DNA from: Comamonas testosteroni TK102
GTDB lineage: Bacteria > Pseudomonadota > Gammaproteobacteria > Burkholderiales > Burkholderiaceae_C
Assembly (NCBI RefSeq): GCF_000739375.1
Contig: NZ_CP006704.1
Coordinates: 4,712,001-4,776,000 of the forward strand
Reading direction: 5' to 3'
Length of the DNA stretch: 64,000 nt
In this document: positions 24,765-33,530 of the stretch, piece after piece
How positions within the stretch are numbered: position 1 is the first letter of the stretch
Layout: every line of letters starts with the position of its first letter
The notes under the pieces: generated by a model
Databases searched by the model: none
What the model saw: the letters and a program-made list of their open reading frames with translations, nothing else
Told to the model about the DNA's origin: nothing
Program-made: the position numbers and the translations under genes

Positions 24765-25345
24765 ATGATCATTGCAGCGCTCGAATGCGCGGTAGTCAAA
24801 CATCAGATTGCCGATTCCAGTGCAGCGCTCGTGGTCTGCCAGGCCGCGTATGCAGAACGCATCGCGGCGGTACGGCCTCAAAGGCAGGCCGAAAGACACG
24901 CTGAAGATCATGCGCAACCTCTGGCTGCAAACGGGGGATATTGGCAAGTTCGACGAGCAAGGCTTCTTCTATTTCGTTGACCGCAGGAAAGATTTCCTGC
25001 ACAGACGCGACGAAAACATTTCCAGCTTCGAGATGAGGCCGCCTTCGCTCGCCACCCCGCCCTGGCCGAAGTCGCCGCGCACGCCGTCCCGTCCAACAAG
25101 AGGGGAAGACGACGTTAAGATGACTGCCATGCTACGCCACGGCATGGCGCTGGCGCCCGAAGATCTCTTCCGTTGGGCCATCGACGCGCCGTCCCATATT
25201 GCGCTCTGCCGCGCTACATAGAATTCCGCGACAGCCTTCCCATGCCCCCCAGAGGCGGGTTCTGAAGTATGAACTGCCCGACCAAGGTTGCACTCCGGCC
25301 ACGTGGGATCAGGAAACCAACGGTATGCAGGTCACTAAGCGCTGA
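24765..25345 (+). pseudogene. Decayed AMP-forming acyl-CoA ligase with large internal deletion
   Basis: Fragments match the intact ligase at 39334-40965 in order. One resembles its early middle (K-H-Q-I-A-D-S-S-A-A-L-V-V-C-Q-A-A-Y-A against R-H-Q-V-A-D-S-G-A-E-I-L-V-C-D-A-A-Y-A). Then, in another frame, comes the C-terminal hinge (L-Q-T-G-D-I-G-K-F-D-E-Q-G-F-F-Y-F-V-D-R-R-K-D). The end (R-Y-I-E-F-R, V-L-K-Y-E-L, T-W-D) is in further frames. The catalytic core between the first two pieces, some 280 residues in the relative, is missing, and several frameshifts follow. It is clearly non-functional. Confidence 0.8.
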
Positions 25346-25363
25346 AGCCAGCCTCCTGGCCCC

Positions 25364-26164
25364 TCAATATTCGCGCACTGGCACATGGGCCGGGCGCGAG
25401 TTGTAGCCCGGCAAATGCAGCCCACCATCCACGTGCATGGTGATTCCTGTCACGAACCGTGCCATCTCCGAGCCCAGAAAGACGGCCACGGGTCCGATAT
25501 CCAGTTCCGGATCACCAGAACGCCCCATTGGCCGAGCGGCTGCCGAGCGCTCAGCGAAACCGGGGATTTCAGCGGCCAGTTTATGGAATGTCGCTCCCAT
25601 GGCTGTCGGCGCAATGGCGTTGCAAGTGATGTTAAACCGGCCCCATTCGGCCGCCGCGCTGCGCGTCAGTCCGACGACACCGGATTTTCCCGTGTTGTAG
25701 TCGGCATGCTGCCAGGCACCGATATCCACGTCGATCGACGTGAAATTGATGATGCACCCACCGCCGCGCGCACGCATATGCGGCAAGGCAGCGCGCATGG
25801 CCCACCAGGATGCCCAGACCGTCGACGTCAGCGTACGCTCCAGCATCGCATCCGTCTTGTGCTCCAGCAACACGTTCTCGGATGGGACGAAGGCATTGTT
25901 GATGAGAATGTCGAGCCCGCCAAAGCTGTCCGCAGTAGCCTGAATGGCGGCTTCCACGCTTTCCTTGCGGAGCACATCGGTAGGCACGAACAAGGCGCGT
26001 GCGCCCATCTGCCGGAGTTCGGCCTCGGCCTCGGCGCCGGTCACGGGATCAAGTTCGGCAATCAATACTGCAGCGCCTTCTCGCGCATAGCAGCGTGCAA
26101 TGCCGCGTCCGATACCACCGCCGGCTCCGGTGATCAGCGCCACCTTGTCTTTCAGCAAGCCCAT
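25364..26164 (-). CDS. SDR-family oxidoreductase (3)
   Basis: A 266-residue SDR with T-G-A-G-G-G-I-G-R-G (about residues 12-21), an N-N-A-F variant of N-N-A-G, catalytic Y-N-T-G-K-S-G-V, and the ending V-D-G-G-L. The acidic A-E-L-D after strand two suggests NAD(H). ATG 26164 follows an AAGGAAT site, so the longer in-frame extension is rejected. It is divergent from the DUF2889 gene across a spacer with a TGAACA-type motif, and neighbours the Rieske genes. Oxidation of a hydroxylated or dihydrodiol-like intermediate is a reasonable but unproven role. Confidence 0.92.
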   Translation of the reverse strand: MGLLKDKVALITGAGGGIGRGIARCYAREGAAVLIAELDPVTGAEAEAELRQMGARALFVPTDVLRKESVEAAIQATADSFGGLDILINNAFVPSENVLLEHKTDAMLERTLTSTVWASWWAMRAALPHMRARGGGCIINFTSIDVDIGAWQHADYNTGKSGVVGLTRSAAAEWGRFNITCNAIAPTAMGATFHKLAAEIPGFAERSAAARPMGRSGDPELDIGPVAVFLGSEMARFVTGITMHVDGGLHLPGYNSRPAHVPVREY

Positions 26165-26180
26165 TGAATTCCTTTTATTT

Positions 26181-26192
26181 TGAACAAAATTC
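26181..26192 (+). promoter_or_regulatory. TGAACA-type motif in SDR/DUF2889 divergent spacer
   Basis: TGAACAAAATTC sits 17 bases upstream of the SDR (3) start, close to its ribosome-binding site, and is part of the recurring motif set (23137, 43446, 60058). ATCGTTCATTATCG shortly downstream may be a second, imperfect half-site. Confidence 0.4.
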
Positions 26193-26297
26193 TTTTTATC
26201 GTTCATTATCGTACACTTTAAAGAACTTAATGTCAGCCGAAAAGATCGAGCTCCACGCGTTGCCAGCCGACGGTGGAGTCCCATAAAGAAAGTCCCC

Positions 26298-27038
26298 ATG
26301 CCTGTATTCCGACGCCGCATTCTGATCAAAACCGAACCCGTGGGAGCCGGCTTTCGCTGCCGGGCCGCACTGGAGGATGATTTTCATCATTTCCGGGTCG
26401 AACTTGTTGTTCAGGATGGGCTTATCGCCTCCGTGCGTGGCGACGCACCTCGTCACCCTTACAGCCTGTGCCCTTCGGCAGCGGTCCAACTCCAACTGCT
26501 GGTCGGAACACCCCCTGCAACAAGCGCCCACACCGTGATGCGCCAAGTCGACTCCAGCGAGCAATGCACCCATATGCTGGAGCTCAGCGGCTTGGCTGCG
26601 GCCGCCGCGTCCCGCGCCCTGCCTCAACGCAGCTATGACATAGAAGTGCCATTGAGAGTCGAAGGGCGCACACGCGCGACCCTTGACCGTGACGGCATCC
26701 GGCTGCTGACCTGGGATATTCAGGACCTGGACATCATAGGCCCCCTCCCCTATGAAGGGATCGGATTGCGCCAGGGTATGGCGCGCTGGGCATTTACCCA
26801 CCTGACCGAAGACATGGCTGAAGCTGCACTGGTGTTGCGGCGATGCGCAGTGATTTCCATGGGAAAAAATCAGCCACTTGATGCACAGCGCCATGCCAGA
26901 GCGACCGGGGCCTGCTACGCGCAGCAGCCAGGAAGAGCCTCTCTGGCTTTACGCCAAGTTGGTTCTACCTGGGACTTCACGTGGCAATCAGGCCAGCTAT
27001 GCCGCGATGACCAAGAGTGGCTCGCATTCAAGACTTAA
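26298..27038 (+). CDS. DUF2889-family protein
   Basis: A 246-residue protein matching the DUF2889 pattern: an early R-x-L-x-I, a strand-rich section, A-P-R-H-P-Y-S-L-C-P with a conserved Cys, the Q-L-L-V-G segment, then C-T-H-M-L-E-L (the family's G-C-T-H-L-x-E-L). The Cys and His could bind metal or act catalytically, but the function of the family is not known to me. Members are often found beside catabolic CoA-ligase and dioxygenase genes. It converges on the Rieske beta gene with 14 bases between stops. Confidence 0.7.
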   Translation: MPVFRRRILIKTEPVGAGFRCRAALEDDFHHFRVELVVQDGLIASVRGDAPRHPYSLCPSAAVQLQLLVGTPPATSAHTVMRQVDSSEQCTHMLELSGLAAAAASRALPQRSYDIEVPLRVEGRTRATLDRDGIRLLTWDIQDLDIIGPLPYEGIGLRQGMARWAFTHLTEDMAEAALVLRRCAVISMGKNQPLDAQRHARATGACYAQQPGRASLALRQVGSTWDFTWQSGQLCRDDQEWLAFKT

Positions 27039-27052
27039 AGTAAGTAAGAGGG

Positions 27053-27589
27053 TCAAAGGAAGATGGCAAGATTCGGCGTACCCAGCACTGCCTGATCCAG
27101 CAGAATTTCGCGCTTGACCAACTTGAACCCCTCGCCATCGGCCCGCAGAACGTCCCTGCGCTCCGCGCTGATGAGGTCATACTCATCGAAGTTGAACCGG
27201 CTACGCGTCACCAGCAGATAGCTGCGCACACTGTATTCATGGGGCTTGTCCGTCTCCTCGACGAGGACATTAGTCACAAGCCGCCGTGTGCGCGATGGCG
27301 GGTCCTCCGCCCAGGCGCTCTTAGTGCCGGTCAGGCGCACGATGCGCCCCATCACAGAACGCCAATCATCGTGGTAGTGCTGCATGGTGCGCACTATCGA
27401 TGCCGCCTGCTGATTGACCGGCCTCGTTTCCCTCAAGGGAGCGGAGTAGATTAGGTCTTGCGCTAGCAGGGCGCCCCATTCCTTGAGGCGGATTTCGTCG
27501 AGCAAACGCGCCTCGACGTACAAGAACTGAAGGATCTGGTTGTAAACCGGCGATCCGATTGGCACCAGGGCGCCTTGGGCTTCACTCAT
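27053..27589 (-). CDS. Ring-hydroxylating dioxygenase, beta subunit
   Basis: A 178-residue NTF2-fold beta subunit. It has the F-L-Y-V-E-A-R-L-L-D-E opening helix, a W-x-x-L-L-A-Q-D-L-I-Y strand, a H-Y-H-D-D core, R-R-L-V-T-N-V and closing strands with L-V-K-R-E-I-L-L-D, all in the places seen in aromatic-ring dioxygenases. The small subunit is structural in the alpha3beta3 hexamer. It lies 42 bases downstream of the alpha gene; ferredoxin and reductase subunits are not adjacent and may come from the 1.5 and 46.5 kb genes. Confidence 0.9.
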   Translation of the reverse strand: MSEAQGALVPIGSPVYNQILQFLYVEARLLDEIRLKEWGALLAQDLIYSAPLRETRPVNQQAASIVRTMQHYHDDWRSVMGRIVRLTGTKSAWAEDPPSRTRRLVTNVLVEETDKPHEYSVRSYLLVTRSRFNFDEYDLISAERRDVLRADGEGFKLVKREILLDQAVLGTPNLAIFL

Positions 27590-27631
27590 GGGATTCTCCG
27601 ATATTGAATGGTAACGAGTTGTAAAGAAGAG

Positions 27632-29032
27632 TCAGACAGCGTCGCCCATGAGTTGGCGCCAGTACAACCACCAGTGCCACTGCGTGTCGTCCTTGGTGAA
27701 GCCTTCATTGACGATGCCGGGGCCAGGCCAGCCTTTGGGCGCCCCGGTTTCATAGACAGCCTGGTACTTCAGGGTCATCTTCTTGCCCTGTGCGCCTTTG
27801 GAGGCCAGGGTCATATGCGGCCAGGTGTCGGAATCATCCTGCTCCACCATGCCCGACGTGCCAAACAACTGGATCGTTTGCCTGAGCATTTTGTCGCGCA
27901 GTTCCTGCGGGGCGTCCTTTTCCGTGAAAATCCAGTTCACGAACTCCAACTTATCGGGCCCCTTAGGCACGTAGGCATGCATAGTCATCGAGCCCACCAC
28001 GGAGCCATCGGCCTGCGGGATGTAAACAAAGCCGAACAACACGTTCGGGAAAATGCCGCCGACCTGGGGTGGCATACTGGTTTGCACCTGCAGTTGTTCC
28101 GGAGTGAGATTGCGCTTGAGTTGTTCGACCATCTCTTTCGTCATGCCCGCTGGCGGGAGTGCATTGAGCTTTTCGTCCACGCTCAGCACGTCGGGATCAA
28201 GCCCTGTCATGCGACGAATTTTTCGGCCCAGGTCGATGCATCGCAACGCGTGCCCATGTGGTGAACTGACTTCTACCCCGTACATCTCTGGACTCAGGTC
28301 GCCACCGCTGCCTTCCCCTTCGCCCTTCTTTGAATAGTTGCCGACTTCGCCAAGCCAGCGGTGCAGGGTCAGCGTATGGTAGCCGTCGGCGGCAGACTGC
28401 TCCCCTGCGGCCTTCCAGTTAGCACGCACGGTGAAGCGCTGCGGCGGCCCGAGCACTTCCATACCTTTGTCGGTGCGCTTGAAAAGGATGTCGTAGTACC
28501 ACTTGGCATCGCCAAGGAATTCCTCGAACGATGGGCCATCTATGTTCCAGGTTGCAAAGATCAGCCCTCCATACAAGGTGACCCGGGCCTTTTTCAGCCC
28601 CAGTTGCTCCTTACTCATCATCTTGCCGTGCATCGTCTCCTTTTCGACCGGCGCGCCGAGAAAGGCACCGTTAGGACGGAAAGCCCAGCCATGGTAGATG
28701 CAGGTGTGGATCTGCGTGTTGCCAGCATCCAATGTCGAAACCCGCATGCCCCGGTGTGTGCACAGGTTGAGCAGAACATGGACTTCGCCCGACTTGTCTC
28801 GGGTAACCAGCACCGAGTCGGATCCCATGTCACGAGTGATGAAATCACCCGAATTGGGAATTTCGGACTCATGGCCAAGGAAGACCCAGACCTTGCCGAA
28901 GATCCGCTCCATCTCCAGCTCGTAGAGTTCTGGATCCGAGAGCGCGCGCATCTGCACCTCCCGTGTGTTCACATTGACTAGGTCAATGACTTTGGTTCCA
29001 TCGGAAAGTGTGAGTGGGGTAGGGCTTAGCAT
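27632..29032 (-). CDS. Rieske non-haem iron dioxygenase, alpha subunit
   Basis: A 466-residue oxygenase. The Rieske domain has C91-T-H93 and C111-x2-H114, binding [2Fe-2S]. The mononuclear iron site is D216-x2-H219-x4-H224 (E-Q-S-A-A-D-G-Y-H), with the usual bridging Asp as its first residue. The start at 29032 was chosen because AAGGAG sits immediately upstream, inside the codons of the longer frame. It would add dioxygen to an aromatic or unsaturated ring. A decayed relative sharing the I-D-G-P-S-F-E-E segment is at 32.2-32.64 kb. Substrate is not identifiable; diterpenoid dioxygenases (DitA) are one plausible comparison. Confidence 0.93.
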   Translation of the reverse strand: MLSPTPLTLSDGTKVIDLVNVNTREVQMRALSDPELYELEMERIFGKVWVFLGHESEIPNSGDFITRDMGSDSVLVTRDKSGEVHVLLNLCTHRGMRVSTLDAGNTQIHTCIYHGWAFRPNGAFLGAPVEKETMHGKMMSKEQLGLKKARVTLYGGLIFATWNIDGPSFEEFLGDAKWYYDILFKRTDKGMEVLGPPQRFTVRANWKAAGEQSAADGYHTLTLHRWLGEVGNYSKKGEGEGSGGDLSPEMYGVEVSSPHGHALRCIDLGRKIRRMTGLDPDVLSVDEKLNALPPAGMTKEMVEQLKRNLTPEQLQVQTSMPPQVGGIFPNVLFGFVYIPQADGSVVGSMTMHAYVPKGPDKLEFVNWIFTEKDAPQELRDKMLRQTIQLFGTSGMVEQDDSDTWPHMTLASKGAQGKKMTLKYQAVYETGAPKGWPGPGIVNEGFTKDDTQWHWWLYWRQLMGDAV

Positions 29033-29086
29033 GCGCGTCTCCTTCATCTGTTCTGGCAGCTGTTGAAATTAAATATAAACAACTTA

Positions 29087-29530
29087 TCAAATTATGTACA
29101 TATAAAGCCCATTCCAATTACCCAAATACAGTCGCAAACCAGGGTTAACACCAGATTTACGCATGCCACTCAGCCCGATGCTCCTGCCCCATCCGCAGGA
29201 ACCGGCGCCAGTTGACCTGACGATCGGTGGACAAGTGACGTCCCGCCCCCATGCAACTGAATGTGCGGAATGGCAGGTGGGCGATATCGAGCGTGACTTC
29301 ATGTCCCCCCGTGCCGATAGTAAAGGCACGCGCGCGGCCTTCAAGGTCGCGATCATCGGCGCGCCGCGCACGAAGTCGAGCACTACTTCGAAGCTCTCGC
29401 CCACAACCTGCATCAGCGCCATAGCGTCGTTCTCTCCGCTCAGCTTCACCATCTCGTCGGCACCCCGCCCCACCGAACCAGGGCCGAGCACCACCTACGC
29501 ATCCTCGGGCAGAATTTCGTAGTACAAATT
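29087..29530 (-). pseudogene. Remnant resembling an MDR (zinc alcohol dehydrogenase/quinone reductase) cofactor domain
   Basis: Minus-strand reading gives N-L-Y-Y-E-I-L-P-E-D-A, a stop, then G-R-G-A-D-E-M-V-K-L-S, G-E-S-F-E-V-V-L-D-F-V-R-G-A-P and A-T-L-K-A-A-R. This resembles the cofactor-domain segment of medium-chain dehydrogenases, in which the F-x-V-V-L-D-F-x-W-G-x-P strand is followed by A-A-R. Downstream frames (R-S-T-G...) look shifted. No complete enzyme is possible. The family call is tentative because only short segments match. Confidence 0.38.
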
Positions 29531-29531
29531 T

Positions 29532-29770
29532 CTGCTGTCCGCAGTGGCGCTGCTGGGCGTAGCTTGGCTCAGCGGCGTCAACACGCTTACCATGCCGGCC
29601 CAGTTGCTGCCGCCGTCGGAATTGCGCACTGTATGGTGATCTACTACATAAGCATCATGGGCATCATTGCCTGCGGAGCCGCGCTACTGCGCGGAGGCCG
29701 GTCGCTGCTCGGTCACCACGGCATGGCTACAGCTAACGCGGCGGCTGTCCATCGATGGCAGCGCACCGCA
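29532..29770 (+). pseudogene. MFS transporter C-terminal remnant, related to MFS (2)
   Basis: Two plus frames, joined by a shift near 29625, line up with the C-terminal segments of the MFS gene at 13604-14821. A-W-L-S-G-V-N-T-L-T-M-P-A-Q-L corresponds to V-W-L-C-V-A-N-T-L-T-M-C-A-Q-L, and I-Y-Y-I-S-I-M-G corresponds to I-Y-Q-M-S-I-M-G. The rest is missing or scrambled. It lies between the Rieske genes and the porin. Confidence 0.6.
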
Positions 29771-29776
29771 GTCTGT

Positions 29777-30739
29777 TTAAAAATTGTGTTGCAGGCCGAT
29801 GTCCATGCCGGTCTTATCCGCCCAAGCCTCGGTGTCGCGGGCGACGTTGACGTACAGGAAGCTACGCTTGGACAGGTGGTGGTTGTAGCCCACAGCGTAC
29901 TTGCGGCTGATCTTCTGGTGCCCGCTGGTGTTCTCCAGATCTCCGTACACCAGCTTCAGCCGACCTGAGGACGTTGACAGGTGGGCGCCGACGATCCAGC
30001 TGCGGCGCTTTTCCAGCGCATCCGTGCGTCCGCGGCCATATCCACCGGCCAGCGTGACCGCCCCAACCTCGGTCCGCGCAGTGGCGAAGTGCCAATGGTC
30101 GTGCCGTCCTCCCGGGTCTTCGTAGGCGTAGCCCAAATACACCGGGCCGGCACGGTAGGTCAGGCTCAACCCTTTGGGCCGCTTGACCGTCATCGGCGCG
30201 GGAAGGATCGTAGAATTTGGACTATTCGCGTTCGCGACCTGCGCCTGCAGGCCGAAGGTGCCAACGTCGAGCTTGTAGGTGACGGCACCGTCGTTGCGCA
30301 CGGTGCCAATGTTGCCGTTGCTGAACGCCACCATTGACGACACGCCGGTATGGATGAACGGGTCAGGCGTCATCTGCACCTCGACATAGCCGGCGACATA
30401 GTCCCGGCCGAACGACACACTGCCCCAGCGGCCCTTCAGCCCCACGATGGACTGCCCCTGCCAGAACCGCACGGCGGTGGACTCGCCGGTGTTGGAGCGC
30501 AGCCGGTGCTCGAGCCAGAAGAAGGCCGACAGCCCGCTGCCCAGATCCTCAGTGCCGCGAAAGCCAATGCGGCTCTGGGCGCCCTCGCCCATGCCGTTGT
30601 CGCCTCTGGCCATCTTGCTGCCGATCTTGTTGACGTAGCCGGAATCGAGCTTGCCGAACACGGTGACCGAGGACTGGGCCGCGGCAATGCCGACGGAACA
30701 GGTGGCTGCCACGGCGGACAGCAAATTCTTGTACTGCAC
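29777..30739 (-). CDS. Gram-negative outer-membrane porin
   Basis: A 320-residue porin of the beta-proteobacterial type. It has a cleavable signal (M-Q-Y-K-N-L-L-S-A-V-A-A-T-C-S-V-G-I-A-A-A), the mature start Q-S-S-V-T-V-F-G-K-L-D, S-R-I-G-F-R-G-T-E-D-L-G near residue 56, alternating strands, and a C-terminal Phe after G-L-Q-H-N-F for outer-membrane assembly. It is slightly shorter than typical 16-strand members. It shares a (-) unit with the Bug receptor just upstream, forming an outer-membrane plus periplasm uptake pair. Confidence 0.92.
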   Translation of the reverse strand: MQYKNLLSAVAATCSVGIAAAQSSVTVFGKLDSGYVNKIGSKMARGDNGMGEGAQSRIGFRGTEDLGSGLSAFFWLEHRLRSNTGESTAVRFWQGQSIVGLKGRWGSVSFGRDYVAGYVEVQMTPDPFIHTGVSSMVAFSNGNIGTVRNDGAVTYKLDVGTFGLQAQVANANSPNSTILPAPMTVKRPKGLSLTYRAGPVYLGYAYEDPGGRHDHWHFATARTEVGAVTLAGGYGRGRTDALEKRRSWIVGAHLSTSSGRLKLVYGDLENTSGHQKISRKYAVGYNHHLSKRSFLYVNVARDTEAWADKTGMDIGLQHNF

Positions 30740-30848
30740 AGGGTTACTCCAAAGATGCGCAGGCAGGGCTCATCCAGGCCCGGCGGGCCTGCGTCGCGGA
30801 TAAAAGGTGCACGGATGTGCGTGCGCGGACGGCGGCGCCTCAGCAGCC

Positions 30849-31817
30849 CTATTCCGCCGGGATGCCGGCGTCATGGACAATCTGCCCCCAGAGTCGGCTT
30901 TCCTGTGCGACAAAGCGGCCGAACTGGCCAGCCGGCAGCACGGAAGGCACGGTCCCGAGCTGATCGTTGGCAGCCTTGGAGGCTGGGCTGGCTGCGGCGC
31001 GCATCAGAAGCGCGTTCAGGCGGTCCACCACCGCGGGCGGCGCCTTGGCGGGCAAGAACACGCCGAGCCAGAAGCCGATGTTCATGCGCTGCACGCCGGC
31101 CTCCTCGAACGTGGCCAGTTCGGGCGCGAACGGGCTGCGCGTGGTATCGGTCACGCCGATCGGACGAAGCTTGCCGGATTTCACAAACGGCATGCCCGAC
31201 AGGTCGGTAAATAGCATGTCGACCTCGCCACTGACAAGGTCCGGTATCGCGGCATTGCCGCTGCGGTAGGGCACGCCGACGATGTCCAGTCCGGCTGACT
31301 TGCGCAGTACCTCGGCCGGCAGCCGGCTCGTTATGCTGGTATAGGCGAACGAGAATTTGCCCGGGTTCTGGCGCACGAGGTCGATGAAGCCGCCGATGCT
31401 GTCCACTGGCATCTTGCGCTGGTTAACGTAAAGGAACATCGGCCCCTTTGCCACGGTGTTTACGGGAGTGAAATCGGCCACCGGGTCATAGGGCAGCTTC
31501 TTGAACACGTGCGGATTACCGGTGAAGGCGACGTTACCAGTCACCAGTACGGTATAGCCGTCCGGCACGGCCTTAGCCACGGACTGGGCCGCCAGCATCG
31601 AACTCGCACCCGGCCTGTTCTCGACAATGGCCCTGGCGCCCGTCGCTGCCGCAATCTCGGCAGCGAGCGCGCGCACCAACACATCGGGCGCGGCGCCAGC
31701 CGTGAACGGCGTGACGAATGTGATCAGCTTCTCGGGATATCCGGCAGCAGCGGGTGCGGCCAGACAGGCCACGGCGGCGGCCCAGAGGCAAGTTGCAAAC
31801 ATACGCATTGACTTCAT
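30849..31817 (-). CDS. Bug/TctC-family periplasmic solute-binding receptor (2)
   Basis: A 322-residue Bug receptor with a Sec signal (M-K-S-M-R-M-F-A-T-C-L-W-A-A-A-V-A-C-L-A-A-P-A-A-A), the start of the mature domain Y-P-E-K-L-I-T-F-V-T-P-F-T-A-G, and the V-E-N-R-P-G-A-S ligand loop. It probably binds a carboxylated pathway substrate in the periplasm. It lies 109 bases ahead of the porin, and upstream DNA holds two palindromic motifs. Confidence 0.92.
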   Translation of the reverse strand: MKSMRMFATCLWAAAVACLAAPAAAGYPEKLITFVTPFTAGAAPDVLVRALAAEIAAATGARAIVENRPGASSMLAAQSVAKAVPDGYTVLVTGNVAFTGNPHVFKKLPYDPVADFTPVNTVAKGPMFLYVNQRKMPVDSIGGFIDLVRQNPGKFSFAYTSITSRLPAEVLRKSAGLDIVGVPYRSGNAAIPDLVSGEVDMLFTDLSGMPFVKSGKLRPIGVTDTTRSPFAPELATFEEAGVQRMNIGFWLGVFLPAKAPPAVVDRLNALLMRAAASPASKAANDQLGTVPSVLPAGQFGRFVAQESRLWGQIVHDAGIPAE

Positions 31818-31826
31818 TGTGTCCCC

Positions 31827-31854
31827 TTAGATTCTAATAACAGAATAAAATTCT
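31827..31854. promoter_or_regulatory. Paired AT-rich palindromes upstream of Bug/porin unit
   Basis: TTAGA-T-TCTAA (31827-31837) is followed by AGAAT-AAA-ATTCT (31842-31854), 10-37 bases upstream of the Bug start. The second shares the AGAAT-N3-ATTCT form with the site at 60021-60035. Repression by binding next to the start is plausible. Confidence 0.45.
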
Positions 31855-31904
31855 TATTTTAGATACACATTCCTCCACCAACCCCAGCTAAATCACGAAC
31901 ACTC

Positions 31905-32640
31905 TTACATTTTTTGTCTCACAAATTCACTTATCTCATTCGACGACAGAGGCCCCACGCAACACGCGCCGACCTGCCGGACTTCGACCTGTGACGGGGG
32001 CAGCGTGGGCGCGCTTTTCGGGTACCAGGGCAAGATGAACTCATCGCAGCTCTGGTGTTCGATTGCGGCGCACAACGGCAGTGCCGTATCGATCGAGAAG
32101 ACCGGCTGCAGCAGCCCGCGAGCCTTGCGGCGCGCTTCGCCATCTATGGCAGTAATGACCAGCCCGTCTGCACTGAAGAAGCTGCCAAAGCCCTTGGTCA
32201 TGAAACAGCTATGGAAGATCGCCGAGTCCTGCTTATGGCCGTGGTCAATCCGGACTTCAACGCGATACATTTCCGGCGTCAGGTTGGCCCCGTCCTCCTC
32301 GGCATTGGGCTTCCTCCTGACCGACGGTGCAGGATCAGCATGTAATAGCCATCGCATGCGCCCTGCTCGGCCGCAGTTTTCCAACTGGCCTTGAAGATAA
32401 AGCGCTGCGACGGACCCAAGACTTCCATGCCACTGGTGGTACGGCACCACATGGTGTCGTAGTAGAACTTTGCATCGCTCAGGCACTCCTCGAACGAGGG
32501 GCCGTCGATGCTCCACCTGGCAAAAATCATTCCGCCTTAGATCGCCACACGCGCCTTGGTGAGTGAGGGCTGCTCCTTGCTCATCGTCTTCTTGTGCAGG
32601 CACTCCTTATCCACGGGTGCGCCGATAAAGTCTCCGTCAT
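31905..32640 (-). pseudogene. Chimeric relic: Rieske alpha fragment joined to P450 fragment
   Basis: Minus-strand reading from 32640 matches the intact Rieske alpha from its post-Rieske region (G-A-P-V-D-K-E-C, M-S-K-E-Q, then a TAA where the relative has Tyr, then W-S-I-D-G-P-S-F-E-E, G-M-E-V-L-G-P-S-Q-R-F, and in another frame L-T-P-E-M-Y-R-V-E-V). Near 32216 the match switches without a break to P450 sequence (F-M-T-K-G-F-G-S-F-F, I-D-G-E-A-R-R-K-A-R-G-L-L-Q-P-V-F), which parallels the two intact P450s. The last 40 residues are unrecognised. Stops and frameshifts rule out function. It records recombination between two oxygenase genes. Confidence 0.75.
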
Positions 32641-33530
32641 GAGGCTTCCGTCCCCTCCGGATACAAGGCAACGCCAATCGCCAGCATGATCAGGAGCACC
32701 GCGGCCCCGTCTTGCCAATGCAGCGCCTCGTTCAGCCACAGCGCGCCCGACAGCAACCCGAGCACGGGGATCAGGGAAATGCTGACACTCGAGGCGACTG
32801 GCGGCAATGCGCGGGCCAGGGAGAACCACGCCACGTGGCAAAACCCAAAAATCAGTAGCGCGTTGTAGGCCACCGCCACCCAGACACTCGGCGAGGGGCG
32901 ACTCACAGGCAGGCCGTCGGCGATCCCTACGTACACCAGAACCACGGCTGTCGTGATCGCCGTCATCCAGAACCCGATCGCGAGTACGGGAACGTCCATG
33001 GTGCTGCGCCGCAGTTGCTGCGTCCCCAGGGCCCACACTGCGGTTCCGGCCAGCAGGGTAAGCCCAGCCAAGGGAACCCCGCTGAGACGCGAGAACTCAT
33101 GCCACAGCAACAGCACCACGCCCGCAGTCGCGCTACCCACGCCCAACCATTGCGATCGGGACAGACGCTGCCGATACAGCAACATGCCCCAGAGCGCCGA
33201 GAACACGGGCATGGTGTAGCCGATGATGGCCGCCCGGCCAGAACTCAGGCCCGGCAAGGCCCACATCAGACACAGGTGCCAGGCCACCATGTTGGTCGTT
33301 GCCAGCAGCAGCAACTCGCCCCAGTACCGCCGCGGCACCTGCAATGGCACCCGCAGCAGCTTCAGTCCCAACCACAGGCACGGCAGGCCCAGTACCATGG
33401 ACCAGGCCCGGAACGCCATCGCGGGGTATGCACTGACGGCCGATTTCATGATGGGCCAGTTCACTCCCCAGAACAGAGTGACAAACACGAGCAGCCAGAC
33501 CTGGCGCCGGCTCAGGACAAAACCCGTCAT
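32637..33530 (-). CDS. EamA/DMT-family transporter
   Basis: A 297-residue drug/metabolite transporter with ten hydrophobic segments in two repeats. The first opens V-T-L-F-W-G-V-N-W-P-I-M-K, the EamA signature with W-G-x-N, and the second begins near G-T-A-V-W-A-L-G-T. It may export a pathway metabolite. Its start overlaps the amidohydrolase stop by four bases, so the pair is coupled; its end runs into the Rieske relic. Confidence 0.88.
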   Translation of the reverse strand: MTGFVLSRRQVWLLVFVTLFWGVNWPIMKSAVSAYPAMAFRAWSMVLGLPCLWLGLKLLRVPLQVPRRYWGELLLLATTNMVAWHLCLMWALPGLSSGRAAIIGYTMPVFSALWGMLLYRQRLSRSQWLGVGSATAGVVLLLWHEFSRLSGVPLAGLTLLAGTAVWALGTQQLRRSTMDVPVLAIGFWMTAITTAVVLVYVGIADGLPVSRPSPSVWVAVAYNALLIFGFCHVAWFSLARALPPVASSVSISLIPVLGLLSGALWLNEALHWQDGAAVLLIMLAIGVALYPEGTEAS

